This document shows positions 1-6,393 of a stretch of 50,563 bases of DNA, piece by piece. The DNA comes from a virus, in IMG/VR virus record IMGVR_UViG_3300028045_000024, positions 1 to 50,563 of that record. One strand, written 5' to 3'. The translations under genes were made by a program, and so were the position numbers. Each line of letters begins with the position of its first letter. Positions within the stretch are counted from its first letter, which is position 1. The notes under the pieces are model-generated. The model was not told the DNA's origin, made no database searches, and saw only the letters and a program-made list of their open reading frames with translations.

Positions 1-100
1 ATCGGTGGCGCGCGTCCTGGAAATGCGAGTCGACCGTCCTGGAAATGCGAGTCGACCGTCCTGGAAATGCGAGTCGACCGTCCTGGAAATCACGCCAGCT
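1..100. repeat. 22-bp tandem repeats, left end of contig
   Basis: Three full copies of a 22-bp unit (13-34, 35-56, 57-78) and a 12-bp partial copy (79-90) lie between a unique 12-nt lead (1-12) and CACGCCAGCT. Each unit contains the palindrome GTCGAC. The same block is found at 50420-50563 with five full units, so the two window ends overlap. This could be a circularly closed assembly, a true terminal direct repeat, or a packaging or origin-related iteron set. No gene is present. Confidence 0.9.
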
Positions 101-120
101 CGTGTTCGAGCACTGGCGTG
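91..120. other. Large stem-loop beside the tandem repeats
   Basis: CACGCCAG (91-98) pairs with CTGGCGTG (113-120). The stem continues as CTCG (99-102) with CGAG (107-110) around a TGTT loop, leaving a 2-nt CA bulge (111-112). The result is a 12-bp stem directly abutting the 22-bp repeats. It has no T-tract, so it is not a terminator. A role in packaging or replication initiation is inferred from position only. Confidence 0.6.
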
Positions 121-253
121 ATAGTGCTCTGGGTCCTTAGGTCACGAGGTCACGAGGTTGTCTAGGGACAGAATCGGCTCGGACAACACAAAAGTGTCCC
201 TTTTTTTGAACAGGAACTCTGTGATAGTGACTTCTGGGTCCTTAGGTCACGAG
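118..253. repeat. Direct repeat pair in the control region
   Basis: A 31-nt block at 118-148 recurs at 221-253 with a 2-nt insertion. Both start GTGATAGTG and end with GGGTCCTTAGGTCACGAG. Next to the first copy, GTCACGAG is itself repeated (141-148, 149-156). Between the blocks, GGGACA (165-170) or GGACA (181-185) can pair with TGTCC(C) at 195-200 just before seven T residues (201-207), a possible weak rightward terminator. Confidence 0.6.
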
Positions 254-351
254 TCTACGCGCACCTATGTGGCGGCACCGGCCGCGATGAAAACAGATGC
301 ACCCTGGACGCGCAGGCCCTGCGCAAGCTGGGTTCACTTTGCGCTCGTTTT

Positions 352-640
352 CTGCCACCTGCCACCTGCCACGCGATTTCCAACCTTTCTGTACATTTTC
401 CTAAAACGTTGCAATACCTAACATTTACCCTATTTTTCTCTACTAGGGATAAAATTTTCGTGGCAGCATGCCGATTCCACCATAACTGGCGTGTCCAGGG
501 GAATACCCCTGCCACAGGGCCGTGGCAGACGTGCCATATCGCGAGTTTTTATCGCCATTCATAATTCCAGAATAATTTGACACGAGTATTTATCTCGGGT
601 ATTATGGAAAACGTGGCAGGTGATGCCACGCCCGTGGCAG
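352..640. promoter_or_regulatory. GTGGCAG box array and AT-rich stretch; putative origin/operator
   Basis: The 7-mer GTGGCAG or its complement CTGCCAC occurs eight times: 352, 359 and 366 (three in tandem), 460, 509, 522, 613 and 634. The pair at 509-528 forms a perfect palindrome with a 6-nt spacer. GTGGCA at 613-618 and TGCCAC at 624-629 form another, at the predicted transcription start. An AT-rich stretch (about 373-460) separates the boxes. Such clustering is typical of replication origins and of multi-site operators; which one applies is inference. I see no convincing gene in 1-668. Confidence 0.6.
577..605 (+). promoter_or_regulatory. sigma70-type promoter for the rightward early operon
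   Basis: A perfect -35 TTGACA (577-582), a 17-nt spacer and -10 TATTAT (600-605) face the 669-5594 operon. The spacer contains CGAG-7nt-CTCG, a small inverted repeat that could be an operator. The GTGGCA palindrome at 613-629 covers the expected start site, so a repressor bound there would block initiation. Confidence 0.8.
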
Positions 641-668
641 GCCTGTTGCGGTAACTTTGAGGTGCAGA

Positions 669-1172
669 ATGAGTAACTACGAGAGAGAGTATGTGCTGGA
701 TCGGTTCAGGATGTGGGACGGATTATCGTTGACCATCATCTCCAGCGACCTTGACGGCACGTTCAGATTCGTCACGCCGGGGGGAGAATACCATGTAGAA
801 GTGTTCTTCCACGACGGCCGGTTGTCACACGCCGAGGTCATGCAGGTTGACAACGACGGGGACGTGACCACCACCCATTACGATTACAACGACGTGTGCG
901 GAGAAGAGGACTTTGTGGGGAACTGGACCACACCAACCAACCACCGCAGAGACCTCACGCCAGACGGCGCACAGCTACTGGTGGAGCGATACCGCCGCAC
1001 CGAGGAAGAGTACACCGAGTGGCGCAACGAACTGTACGGCGAGTGGCTGGCGCGCCATGGGCTAGACATCGCCACCGTGGATGAGGAGTTGGAAGCGCAG
1101 GCCCTGCGGCAGACATCTCTCGTAGAGAAGCATCGATATGCGGTCATTCAGATCCACATGATGGAGGCATAA
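669..1172 (+). CDS. Hypothetical early protein, 167 aa
   Basis: First gene of the rightward early operon. I chose ATG 669 because GAGGTG lies about 6 nt upstream; an in-frame TTG at 657 is less likely. The protein is acidic and unrecognised. Its C-terminal third contains EWLARHGLDIATV, which resembles KWLNRHGLRVETV in the gene at 3085, so the two early proteins probably share a C-terminal module. The position right behind the strong promoter suggests an early host-interaction role, but nothing in the sequence proves it. Confidence 0.7.
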   Translation: MSNYEREYVLDRFRMWDGLSLTIISSDLDGTFRFVTPGGEYHVEVFFHDGRLSHAEVMQVDNDGDVTTTHYDYNDVCGEEDFVGNWTTPTNHRRDLTPDGAQLLVERYRRTEEEYTEWRNELYGEWLARHGLDIATVDEELEAQALRQTSLVEKHRYAVIQIHMMEA

Positions 1173-1173
1173 C

Positions 1174-1428
1174 ATGGGACAGGTACAAATAGTAGACAAG
1201 CGCGGAAGCTTATATCTCCTACGCCATCCCAGACATGACGTGTTTACGGTAGCGCGCATTGACTGGGATCTGGAGAGAGTCTGGTCTGTCATACCACCAG
1301 ACCAGCGGGGCATGTCTCTTCCATTCACTGAGGGTCGCCTTATCGACCCGGTGGGGGTCATCTGCGGATGGTACTCCCGCGGCTACGCCAGAAAGAACTG
1401 GCGACTCGAGGTGAACAATGGGGTTTGA
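1174..1428 (+). CDS. Hypothetical early protein, 84 aa
   Basis: Small gene starting 1 nt after the stop of the previous one and overlapping the next by 11 nt, the compact arrangement usual for phage early operons. The protein has alternating hydrophobic and charged residues with several Trp and Tyr and no recognisable motif. Function unknown. Confidence 0.6.
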   Translation: MGQVQIVDKRGSLYLLRHPRHDVFTVARIDWDLERVWSVIPPDQRGMSLPFTEGRLIDPVGVICGWYSRGYARKNWRLEVNNGV

Positions 1429-1654
1429 GAAGCCGGTATCCAAGATGGCATTCTGGCGCCAGCAGGCGATAGGGCGCTGGGAGAACCGCATCGTTCGTAA
1501 ATACTGGGCCAGAAACCCAGAGTGGTCACCACGAGAGCTGATAGCAGAAATCAAGCGCCACCATGACTACTGTGGCGTCCGACTGTACGTTGCCATTCGG
1601 CGCGTCTCCCGGCTGGCAGGAGCGGATGGAGGGTGGCACCATGGGATTTCATAG
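1418..1654 (+). CDS. Hypothetical basic early protein, 78 aa
   Basis: ATG 1418 follows GAGGTG within the end of the previous gene, so translation is probably coupled. The protein is strongly basic (many Arg, Trp, His), with a predicted helical core around WSPRELIAEIKRHH. It could bind nucleic acid, but no family is recognised. Confidence 0.55.
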   Translation: MGFEKPVSKMAFWRQQAIGRWENRIVRKYWARNPEWSPRELIAEIKRHHDYCGVRLYVAIRRVSRLAGADGGWHHGIS

Positions 1655-2000
1655 TTGCCTGTGTAACGGGTGTGGCAAGCCCATCATCGGACACTACGCG
1701 CTGGACCGTGCTCCCGTATGGATGACTCGGGTGGTCGCATGGATGCCAGACGGGACGAAGATCGAGGGTGTGTACGACGGGTATGGGCGCGCCATACCAT
1801 ACACTCACCACCCGATGCCCTTTGCCAAGGGTCCGTTCCTGCTTGACGAAGATGCCCAGTGGGTGGACGTGTGGCACCAAGAGTGTTCGCACGCTAGGCA
1901 CGGAGGCTACTTGCCCGCACGCCATGCTGAATGTCAGGGCTGGTTCTTTCAAGGCACCCTGTTCCACCTGACTCCGATGGAAGAGTCATGCTCAGGATAG
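1641..2000 (+). CDS. Hypothetical Cys/His-rich protein, 119 aa
   Basis: ATG 1641 is preceded by GGAGG and overlaps the previous gene by 14 nt; an upstream in-frame ATG at 1563 lies deep inside that gene and is less likely. The N-terminus has a Cys-x-Cys-x2-Cys cluster (CLCNGCG), and later Cys and His residues (WHQECSHARH) could complete a zinc site. It overlaps the methyltransferase start by 13 nt. A small zinc-binding early protein is the best description. Confidence 0.55.
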   Translation: MGFHSCLCNGCGKPIIGHYALDRAPVWMTRVVAWMPDGTKIEGVYDGYGRAIPYTHHPMPFAKGPFLLDEDAQWVDVWHQECSHARHGGYLPARHAECQGWFFQGTLFHLTPMEESCSG

Positions 2001-3097
2001 GTAGTTTGTTTTCTGGTATTGGTGGTCTCGAGCTTGGGCTTGAGGCCGCCCTGGACGCGCACACAATTTGGCAAGTAGAGAGGGATGAATATGCAAGACA
2101 AGTACTCGAAAGGCATTGGCCTAGCACAGCTCGAGATGTTCACGACATCCGAGAAGCCGGAGCGCACAACCTCGCCCCCGTTGACATCATCGCGGGTGGC
2201 TTCCCCTGCCAAGGCTTATCCGTGGCCGGTCAGGGCAAAGGCCTCGAGGACGAGAGATCGGGTCTCTGGTTTGAAATGCTACGAGTCGTTCGCGAACTAC
2301 GACCACCAGTCGTCATCCTGGAAAACGTGCCCGCCATCAGAACACGAGGACTCGACGTTGTACTCGGAGGGCTGGCCAGCAACGGGTACGATGCAGAATG
2401 GGGTGTGTTCGGCGCTGCCGATGTCGGTGCCCCCCACCGCCGACAACGGTGGTACTGCATCGCCTATCTACCCAACGCCAGTGGTGTCGGATCGGCCATC
2501 GAACTCGGGAGGTCAGAACCCGGGACCATCAAGGCTCTCACTGAAGGGCATGTCCAGGGCGGGGCAGTGGCCAACACCGCTGGCATCAGACGGGAAGAAG
2601 GACCCCACCGGGAGCCTGGCTCGGGTCATCCAGTGCGGCAGCAAGAGTGCCCGCAGGGATGGAACGCCGAGACCAGACTGGCCAACCCCCAGAGCATGCG
2701 ACGGACACAAACCACCGGGAGGCACCAACCCAGCGAAGCACGGACTACAACGACGAGTGTGGTCAACCCCGCTGGTGCACGACGCGGCGAACAACGGCGG
2801 CCCGGGTCAGCACAGGCGGAACTCGCCACCACTGAACGCACAAGCGCAGGGTCCCAGCATGACAGGCTCGCTCAACCCCGAATGGGTAGAGCTGATTATG
2901 GGTTTCAGGGCTGGACATACACAGGTGCAGACGTAGAGGCGTGGGAGCAGGGCGTCTCCAGGGTGGTCGCCACCGGAACGCTCCCCAACAGAGTGGATAG
3001 ACTTAGATGCCTAGGAAACGCAGTTGTGCCCATGTGGGCCTACTGGGTGGGCCTGAAGGCTAAACAATTAATAGGAGAGAGACTATGTATTTTATAG
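1988..3097 (+). CDS. DNA cytosine-5 methyltransferase (Dcm-type), 369 aa
   Basis: Transfers a methyl group from S-adenosylmethionine to cytosine C5, probably to protect phage DNA from host restriction. Motif I FSGIGG is at residues 8-13, the catalytic Pro-Cys in GGFPCQ has Cys74, motif VI ENV is near 112-114, a QRRQRW-like motif VIII follows, and motif X GNAVVP is near 343-348. The long target-recognition region contains repeated Ala-Asn-Thr/Asn-Pro stretches as in other phage enzymes. ATG 1988 is chosen because motif I starts right after it. The +1 frame of the same DNA is open and conserved-looking (2091-2936). No partner restriction enzyme is seen. Confidence 0.93.
   Translation: MLRIGSLFSGIGGLELGLEAALDAHTIWQVERDEYARQVLERHWPSTARDVHDIREAGAHNLAPVDIIAGGFPCQGLSVAGQGKGLEDERSGLWFEMLRVVRELRPPVVILENVPAIRTRGLDVVLGGLASNGYDAEWGVFGAADVGAPHRRQRWYCIAYLPNASGVGSAIELGRSEPGTIKALTEGHVQGGAVANTAGIRREEGPHREPGSGHPVRQQECPQGWNAETRLANPQSMRRTQTTGRHQPSEARTTTTSVVNPAGARRGEQRRPGSAQAELATTERTSAGSQHDRLAQPRMGRADYGFQGWTYTGADVEAWEQGVSRVVATGTLPNRVDRLRCLGNAVVPMWAYWVGLKAKQLIGERLCIL
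2091..2936 (+). CDS. Possible overprinted protein inside the methyltransferase gene, 281 aa
   Basis: An uninterrupted +1 frame lies wholly within the cytosine methyltransferase gene. ATG 2091 has GAGAGGG ending 6 nt upstream; ATG 2085 is also possible. The product has four W/Y-[PS]-T-P motifs (codons at 2469, 2568, 2679 and 2760), an SSSWKTC segment over the ENV motif, WPATGTMQNG, and an ending LNPEWVELIMGF. From memory these are hallmarks of a phage protein family found near or annotated as cytosine methyltransferases. It may be a real second protein, or the family itself may be a frame artefact of Dcm genes. Confidence 0.4.
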   Translation: MQDKYSKGIGLAQLEMFTTSEKPERTTSPPLTSSRVASPAKAYPWPVRAKASRTRDRVSGLKCYESFANYDHQSSSWKTCPPSEHEDSTLYSEGWPATGTMQNGVCSALPMSVPPTADNGGTASPIYPTPVVSDRPSNSGGQNPGPSRLSLKGMSRAGQWPTPLASDGKKDPTGSLARVIQCGSKSARRDGTPRPDWPTPRACDGHKPPGGTNPAKHGLQRRVWSTPLVHDAANNGGPGQHRRNSPPLNAQAQGPSMTGSLNPEWVELIMGFRAGHTQVQT

Positions 3098-3570
3098 AGA
3101 CAAAGAAGAACGGAAGGGTCACAGGATCACGGTATGTCGGAGAATACGGAGACAGTATGCCAGACGACTTCCATGAGACGAGGACCCACTTGATTGAATT
3201 AATGGGGACCCTCAAGATTTCCACTGTGTTCTTGGGGCTAGAGCACATGGGGGGGATGCTTTACGAAACTCTTGTGTTCGACGCTGGATGTGCGGTGGGT
3301 TGGCCAGAGAGATACAGGAACTACGAAGACGCGGTTGCTGGCCATGCGAAGATTGTGCGCCAGCATAAGCCAAGTGAAGAACAGGTTGTTGCAGAACTGC
3401 ACAGTCTGATCCTAGACCAATACGGTAAGTGGCTGAACAGACACGGCCTGCGCGTAGAGACCGTCAACACGGAGAACGAGACGGATGCCTACAACAGAGC
3501 ATCCCCCACCGAGCAGGCACTGTTCGACTACATAACCAAGGGCATGGATTTGGAGGTGTGCGGTGAGTGA
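3085..3570 (+). CDS. Hypothetical early protein, 161 aa
   Basis: ATG 3085 lies 7 nt after GGAGAGAG and overlaps the methyltransferase stop. The C-terminal part contains KWLNRHGLRVETVNTENE, related to the C-terminus of the 669-1172 product. The N-terminal half (Tyr/Gly-rich) is unrelated to it. Function unknown; its conserved tail suggests a module reused in early proteins. Confidence 0.7.
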   Translation: MYFIETKKNGRVTGSRYVGEYGDSMPDDFHETRTHLIELMGTLKISTVFLGLEHMGGMLYETLVFDAGCAVGWPERYRNYEDAVAGHAKIVRQHKPSEEQVVAELHSLILDQYGKWLNRHGLRVETVNTENETDAYNRASPTEQALFDYITKGMDLEVCGE

Positions 3571-3814
3571 TTACATACGAGTTCCTGTTAGTCACAAGGA
3601 GTCTGCAATAGTCAGACTCCAGAACATTGCGTTTGTCACCCCGAGACCCAGACACGAGGGTCCGGGGTGCCACATCTCAATTACCTGCGCGTGCTCGCAG
3701 AGCATGAGACCCGCCAAGCTGGCCGTCATCCGCACCACCATGAGTCTGGAAGAGGTGGCCAACCTGATGGGTGCACCCGCGGCGCCGCACACAGGCAACT
3801 GGAGGAAGAGATGA
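3563..3814 (+). CDS. Hypothetical early protein, 83 aa
   Basis: Starts at GTG 3563 with GGAGGTG just upstream and overlaps the previous stop by 8 nt. The protein carries a CHISITCACS segment with three Cys and ends in basic residues. No family recognised. Confidence 0.55.
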   Translation: MSDYIRVPVSHKESAIVRLQNIAFVTPRPRHEGPGCHISITCACSQSMRPAKLAVIRTTMSLEEVANLMGAPAAPHTGNWRKR

Positions 3815-4032
3815 TCATGTCCATGAACGCGATACCGACAGACGTGCGACTGGCAATCCTTACCTGGGCCAGACACATCGCATCCAGATACAGCGTAGAG
3901 TTGGTGTTCGAAATGGGAGGCGGTGAGCCTCTCGGATTCTTGCCCAGCACTACAGTCAAAACAGCTACCGCCATACGGGCGGAGTACGACCTGATGATAT
4001 CAAACCTGAACAACGCCCGAGCCTGGGTGTAG
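3811..4032 (+). CDS. Hypothetical early protein, 73 aa
   Basis: ATG 3811 has GGAGG 5 nt upstream and overlaps the preceding TGA in an ATGA junction; an alternative ATG lies at 3817. The product is small, with a helical N-terminal half (DVRLAILTWARHIASRY). No known motif. Confidence 0.6.
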   Translation: MIMSMNAIPTDVRLAILTWARHIASRYSVELVFEMGGGEPLGFLPSTTVKTATAIRAEYDLMISNLNNARAWV

Positions 4033-4040
4033 GAGTTACC

Positions 4041-4274
4041 ATGATTGAAATAATAGCAGCAGCACTTCTCTTCGCAGTCGCATTCTGGGCGGGCCGGTGG
4101 TCCATGATGATGCCCGGATGGATTGAGAACAAACAACGGGCAGGTAACGAGGCCGTGCGGTACTTCCGAGTTAAGGGCACCGTCGATGGCGAGTGGCATT
4201 ACATGCTGCTCACAGAAGCTGAAGTCCACCGCGGAATTGAACGAGCCGAGAGCCACCCGGAGGACCTCCGATGA
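4041..4274 (+). CDS. Small single-pass membrane protein, 77 aa
   Basis: Residues 3-18 (EIIAAALLFAVAFWAG) form one hydrophobic segment at the extreme N-terminus, followed by a charged 55-residue tail that would face the cytoplasm or periplasm. AGGAG precedes ATG 4041. Small early phage membrane proteins often act in host takeover or exclusion, but no specific function can be read here. Confidence 0.65.
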   Translation: MIEIIAAALLFAVAFWAGRWSMMMPGWIENKQRAGNEAVRYFRVKGTVDGEWHYMLLTEAEVHRGIERAESHPEDLR

Positions 4275-4393
4275 GACCAAAAGAAAACGTCCAGGTACTA
4301 CTGCTCACAGAAAGTGAGTCCCCCATTGACGATGACCAAACCGATTTGTTTTCAAATTGGGATAACGAATGCGCCGGTATCTGCGGCGTTTAA
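4271..4393 (+). CDS. Small acidic protein, 40 aa
   Basis: A 40-codon gene, M-R-P-K-E-N-V to G-V, starting at ATG 4271 in an ATGA overlap with the previous stop and preceded by GGAGG (4259-4263). It is acidic (SPIDDDQTDLF) with two Cys near the end. It fills the gap before the next gene exactly, which supports it being real. Confidence 0.45.
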   Translation: MRPKENVQVLLLTESESPIDDDQTDLFSNWDNECAGICGV

Positions 4394-4408
4394 CAACAGG
4401 AGAAGAAG

Positions 4409-4687
4409 ATGAGTAAATATAAAGTAGAGACAAAAAGCCAACTACAATTGGACGCCATTCAAGGTGTTTGTGATTCCATTGGCAAACTCGACGACAGTTT
4501 TCGCTCAAGAAATGATGGTGGGCATACCATCCTGGGCGCCATCGAACAGCAGACTGAAGCAATCGTCCGTCTAGGAGACATCATTGAGAGTGCGGTGGAT
4601 ATCTATTGCGAAGTCGTGGGGTATCCGGAGCATGCGAAGGTCACTGGCCAAAAGGCTGATAAAGGAGAAGAAGATGAGTGTAAATAA
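4409..4687 (+). CDS. Hypothetical protein, 92 aa
   Basis: ATG 4409 follows AGGAGAAGAAG. Acidic helical protein with an [21 protein letters not shown] region. Its ribosome-binding site and first codons (4398-4414) are repeated identically at the SSB start (4663-4679), a local duplication of a translation-initiation region. It overlaps the SSB gene by 14 nt. Confidence 0.6.
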   Translation: MSKYKVETKSQLQLDAIQGVCDSIGKLDDSFRSRNDGGHTILGAIEQQTEAIVRLGDIIESAVDIYCEVVGYPEHAKVTGQKADKGEEDECK

Positions 4688-4994
4688 AGTAATTCTAGTA
4701 GGCAACCTGGGTGCAGACCCGGAGTCCCGCGGAGCAGTAACCAAACTGCGCTTGGCAACCACCGAGCGCAGGAAGCAGGACGAGGAGTGGGTTGACCACA
4801 CCGAGTGGCACCGGGTGGCTTGCTTTGGCCGGACGGCAGAGAACGTCGCAAAGTATTGCAGCAAGGGCAAGCAGGTCTACATCGAGGGCAAGCTGCGCAC
4901 CACCAAGTACACGGACTCCAATGGCAATGACAAGTGGTCTACTGAAGTCATTGCCGACAGAGTAGCGTTCCTGGGAGGCAGGGGGGATGAGTAA
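4674..4994 (+). CDS. ssb: Single-stranded DNA-binding protein, 106 aa
   Basis: OB-fold SSB. It opens with [17 protein letters not shown], the classic SSB start, and has [21 protein letters not shown] and [17 protein letters not shown] in the usual order. ATG 4674 is set by this start and by AGGAG upstream. It coats single-stranded DNA during replication and recombination. The protein ends at GGRGDE straight after the OB fold, so the usual acidic DDDIPF-type tail that recruits partner proteins is missing. A similar tip is found instead on the ERF annealase (12365 end). Confidence 0.92.
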   Translation: MSVNKVILVGNLGADPESRGAVTKLRLATTERRKQDEEWVDHTEWHRVACFGRTAENVAKYCSKGKQVYIEGKLRTTKYTDSNGNDKWSTEVIADRVAFLGGRGDE

Positions 4995-5304
4995 CAATAG
5001 AACTGAAATGTTTATCCTGTCAAAGCTGAAGGCCGCGCAGTCTGGCGTGATAACCGACGCAGACCACAAGGAGTTCTTCGACGCAGTTCGAGAGGTGGCG
5101 TGCGCGCCCCTCTGGCGGTCTGCCAGAAGAGAGAGTGGCCTTGCCAAGTTCGAGCGTGAGAGTCGTCGGTGCGTTCACCCTGGAGGAGTTCACCCGAAAC
5201 TGGCATATACAGTCGAGGGGACCCCGGAGTATGATGAACACAAGGTACTCTCTGAGAGGGCGCAAGGAATCTTTCAACGACTGAGGATAAAATGTGGCTA
5301 CTAG
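4987..5304 (+). CDS. Hypothetical early protein, 105 aa
   Basis: ATG 4987 overlaps the SSB stop by 8 nt. The protein is basic in the middle ([18 protein letters not shown]) and otherwise helical. Its coupling to SSB hints at a role near DNA, but no family is recognised. Confidence 0.6.
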   Translation: MSNNRTEMFILSKLKAAQSGVITDADHKEFFDAVREVACAPLWRSARRESGLAKFERESRRCVHPGGVHPKLAYTVEGTPEYDEHKVLSERAQGIFQRLRIKCGY

Positions 5305-5594
5305 ATTATGCTGGCCTTTTGGGGTGCATGGGACTCTGTACCGACTCTGATTACTCAGAAGAGTTTGGGTTCATTGTTCGCAACATCAGTGCTCGAAAGA
5401 AGCACCGGGTCATGTGGGCACAGTCGGTTCCAGGGGATGATAGTGACCTTCACATAGTGGTGCGGGTGGCGCTTGTTTCACCCGTTGCGTGGGTGGATAT
5501 CGACCTGCGCATCGACAAGGAGTATTTACTTGAGGCATCCTTGCTGACCTTGTCCACTTGCACTCACCTTGCGAGTGAGGTAAGGTTACCTTAA
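5292..5594 (+). CDS. Hypothetical early protein, 100 aa
   Basis: Last gene of the rightward operon. It overlaps the previous gene by 13 nt and the convergent gene at 5586 by 9 nt. It shows alternating hydrophobic segments (DLHIVVRVALVSPVAWVDIDL) that look like beta strands. No family is recognised. A strong terminator follows within 80 nt. Confidence 0.55.
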   Translation: MWLLDYAGLLGCMGLCTDSDYSEEFGFIVRNISARKKHRVMWAQSVPGDDSDLHIVVRVALVSPVAWVDIDLRIDKEYLLEASLLTLSTCTHLASEVRLP

Positions 5595-5888
5595 TAGGCT
5601 TCCTATAGCTACATGCCTACACCTGGGGTCCCCGGTCACCGTTTCTCTCTCTGGTGGCCGGGGGTCTTTTTTTTCAATGAAGACGGGAGTGCCCTCGCCG
5701 ACCCAGGCTCCGATGACTTGACTGTGCAGATAGTCGAGAGCCTCCCATCGGTCAGCGCCATCAGCCATGATGATCTCCACGCACTTCTCATAGTCGTAGG
5801 CAACAACCGGATGCGCAAACCCAGCTCGTTCTGCTGTACCTATGATCGCATCGTCAAACCCTATTGCATACTGCTTCTCATCTTCCAT
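5586..5888 (-). CDS. Conserved phage hypothetical protein, 100 aa
   Basis: Last gene of the leftward replication operon. Residues 1-70 contain the pattern FDDAIIG, VVAYDYEKCVEIIMADG and HSQVIGAWVGEGTPVF, which I recall from a widespread family of small phage proteins of unknown function. The last 25 residues (from KKDPRPPERE) are encoded by the terminator hairpin of the opposite operon and probably represent a non-conserved extension. It overlaps the methyltransferase by 11 nt. Confidence 0.75.
   Translation of the reverse strand: MEDEKQYAIGFDDAIIGTAERAGFAHPVVAYDYEKCVEIIMADGADRWEALDYLHSQVIGAWVGEGTPVFIEKKDPRPPERETVTGDPRCRHVAIGSLLR
5627..5674 (+). terminator. Rho-independent terminator of the rightward early operon
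   Basis: CCCCGGTCACC (5630-5640) pairs with GGTGGCCGGGG (5653-5663) over 11 bp, extendable to 14 bp with wobbles. Eight T residues follow (5667-5674). It lies inside the C-terminal codons of the convergent gene 5888-5586, so coding sequence and terminator share the same DNA. Confidence 0.88.
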
Positions 5889-6393
5889 TTAAATGCCCCC
5901 ACGAATCCCAGCCCTCTCGTTCACGACGCGCAAACATCTCCAGCCTGGGTCCAGTACTCCTAGCCTCAATTAACTCATACGACTGCTCGGGCTTTCGAGA
6001 GTGCTCGCGCAATGGCGCGTGGAACACGGACCTCAAGTCCTTGCGCGTAGTCCTGGCCTTTGGCCCGCTGCCCCTCACCGCAAACAGTAGCAACTCATGC
6101 TGACCACGCAAGTACTGCCCCAGCCCAGCTCGGGGCTTTACCCATACAGCGTTGGTTATGTACCTGAACCCGAGGGCCTTGGTGAGCCACAGGGCGTCTG
6201 GCAGGAAGTTGTTGGTTGCCCACATCCATAGGTGGCAGTCCTCCGCCGGAGTCCACACGCCGCTCTGGTAGATCACACGAGGCATCTCCTTGGTGTGCAG
6301 TAGTGGGTAGTGCCTGTCTGCTCCCCGCTTTATCTTACCACCGCCTCGTTCCATCCAGGGTGGATCCATTAGGATGCATCCGTACTTATTCAT
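5878..6393 (-). CDS. MT-A70 family N6-adenine DNA methyltransferase, 171 aa
   Basis: Residues 8-14 read ILMDPPW, the DPPW catalytic motif, followed by HYPLLHTKEMP, LWMWATNNFLPDAL, FRYITNAVWVKP and GLGQYLRGQHELLLFA. This is the typical order of the MT-A70 family. It methylates adenine N6 with S-adenosylmethionine, probably to shield phage DNA. The end, with RLEMFARREREGWDSWG, is the normal family ending, so the gene is complete. It overlaps the helicase stop by 8 nt. Confidence 0.92.
   Translation of the reverse strand: MNKYGCILMDPPWMERGGGKIKRGADRHYPLLHTKEMPRVIYQSGVWTPAEDCHLWMWATNNFLPDALWLTKALGFRYITNAVWVKPRAGLGQYLRGQHELLLFAVRGSGPKARTTRKDLRSVFHAPLREHSRKPEQSYELIEARSTGPRLEMFARREREGWDSWGHLNGR

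Noticed and set aside
158-515. Open frames on both strands of the left control region
   Set aside because: They cross direct repeats, the GTGGCAG boxes and a possible terminator, have no ribosome sites, and their products look random.
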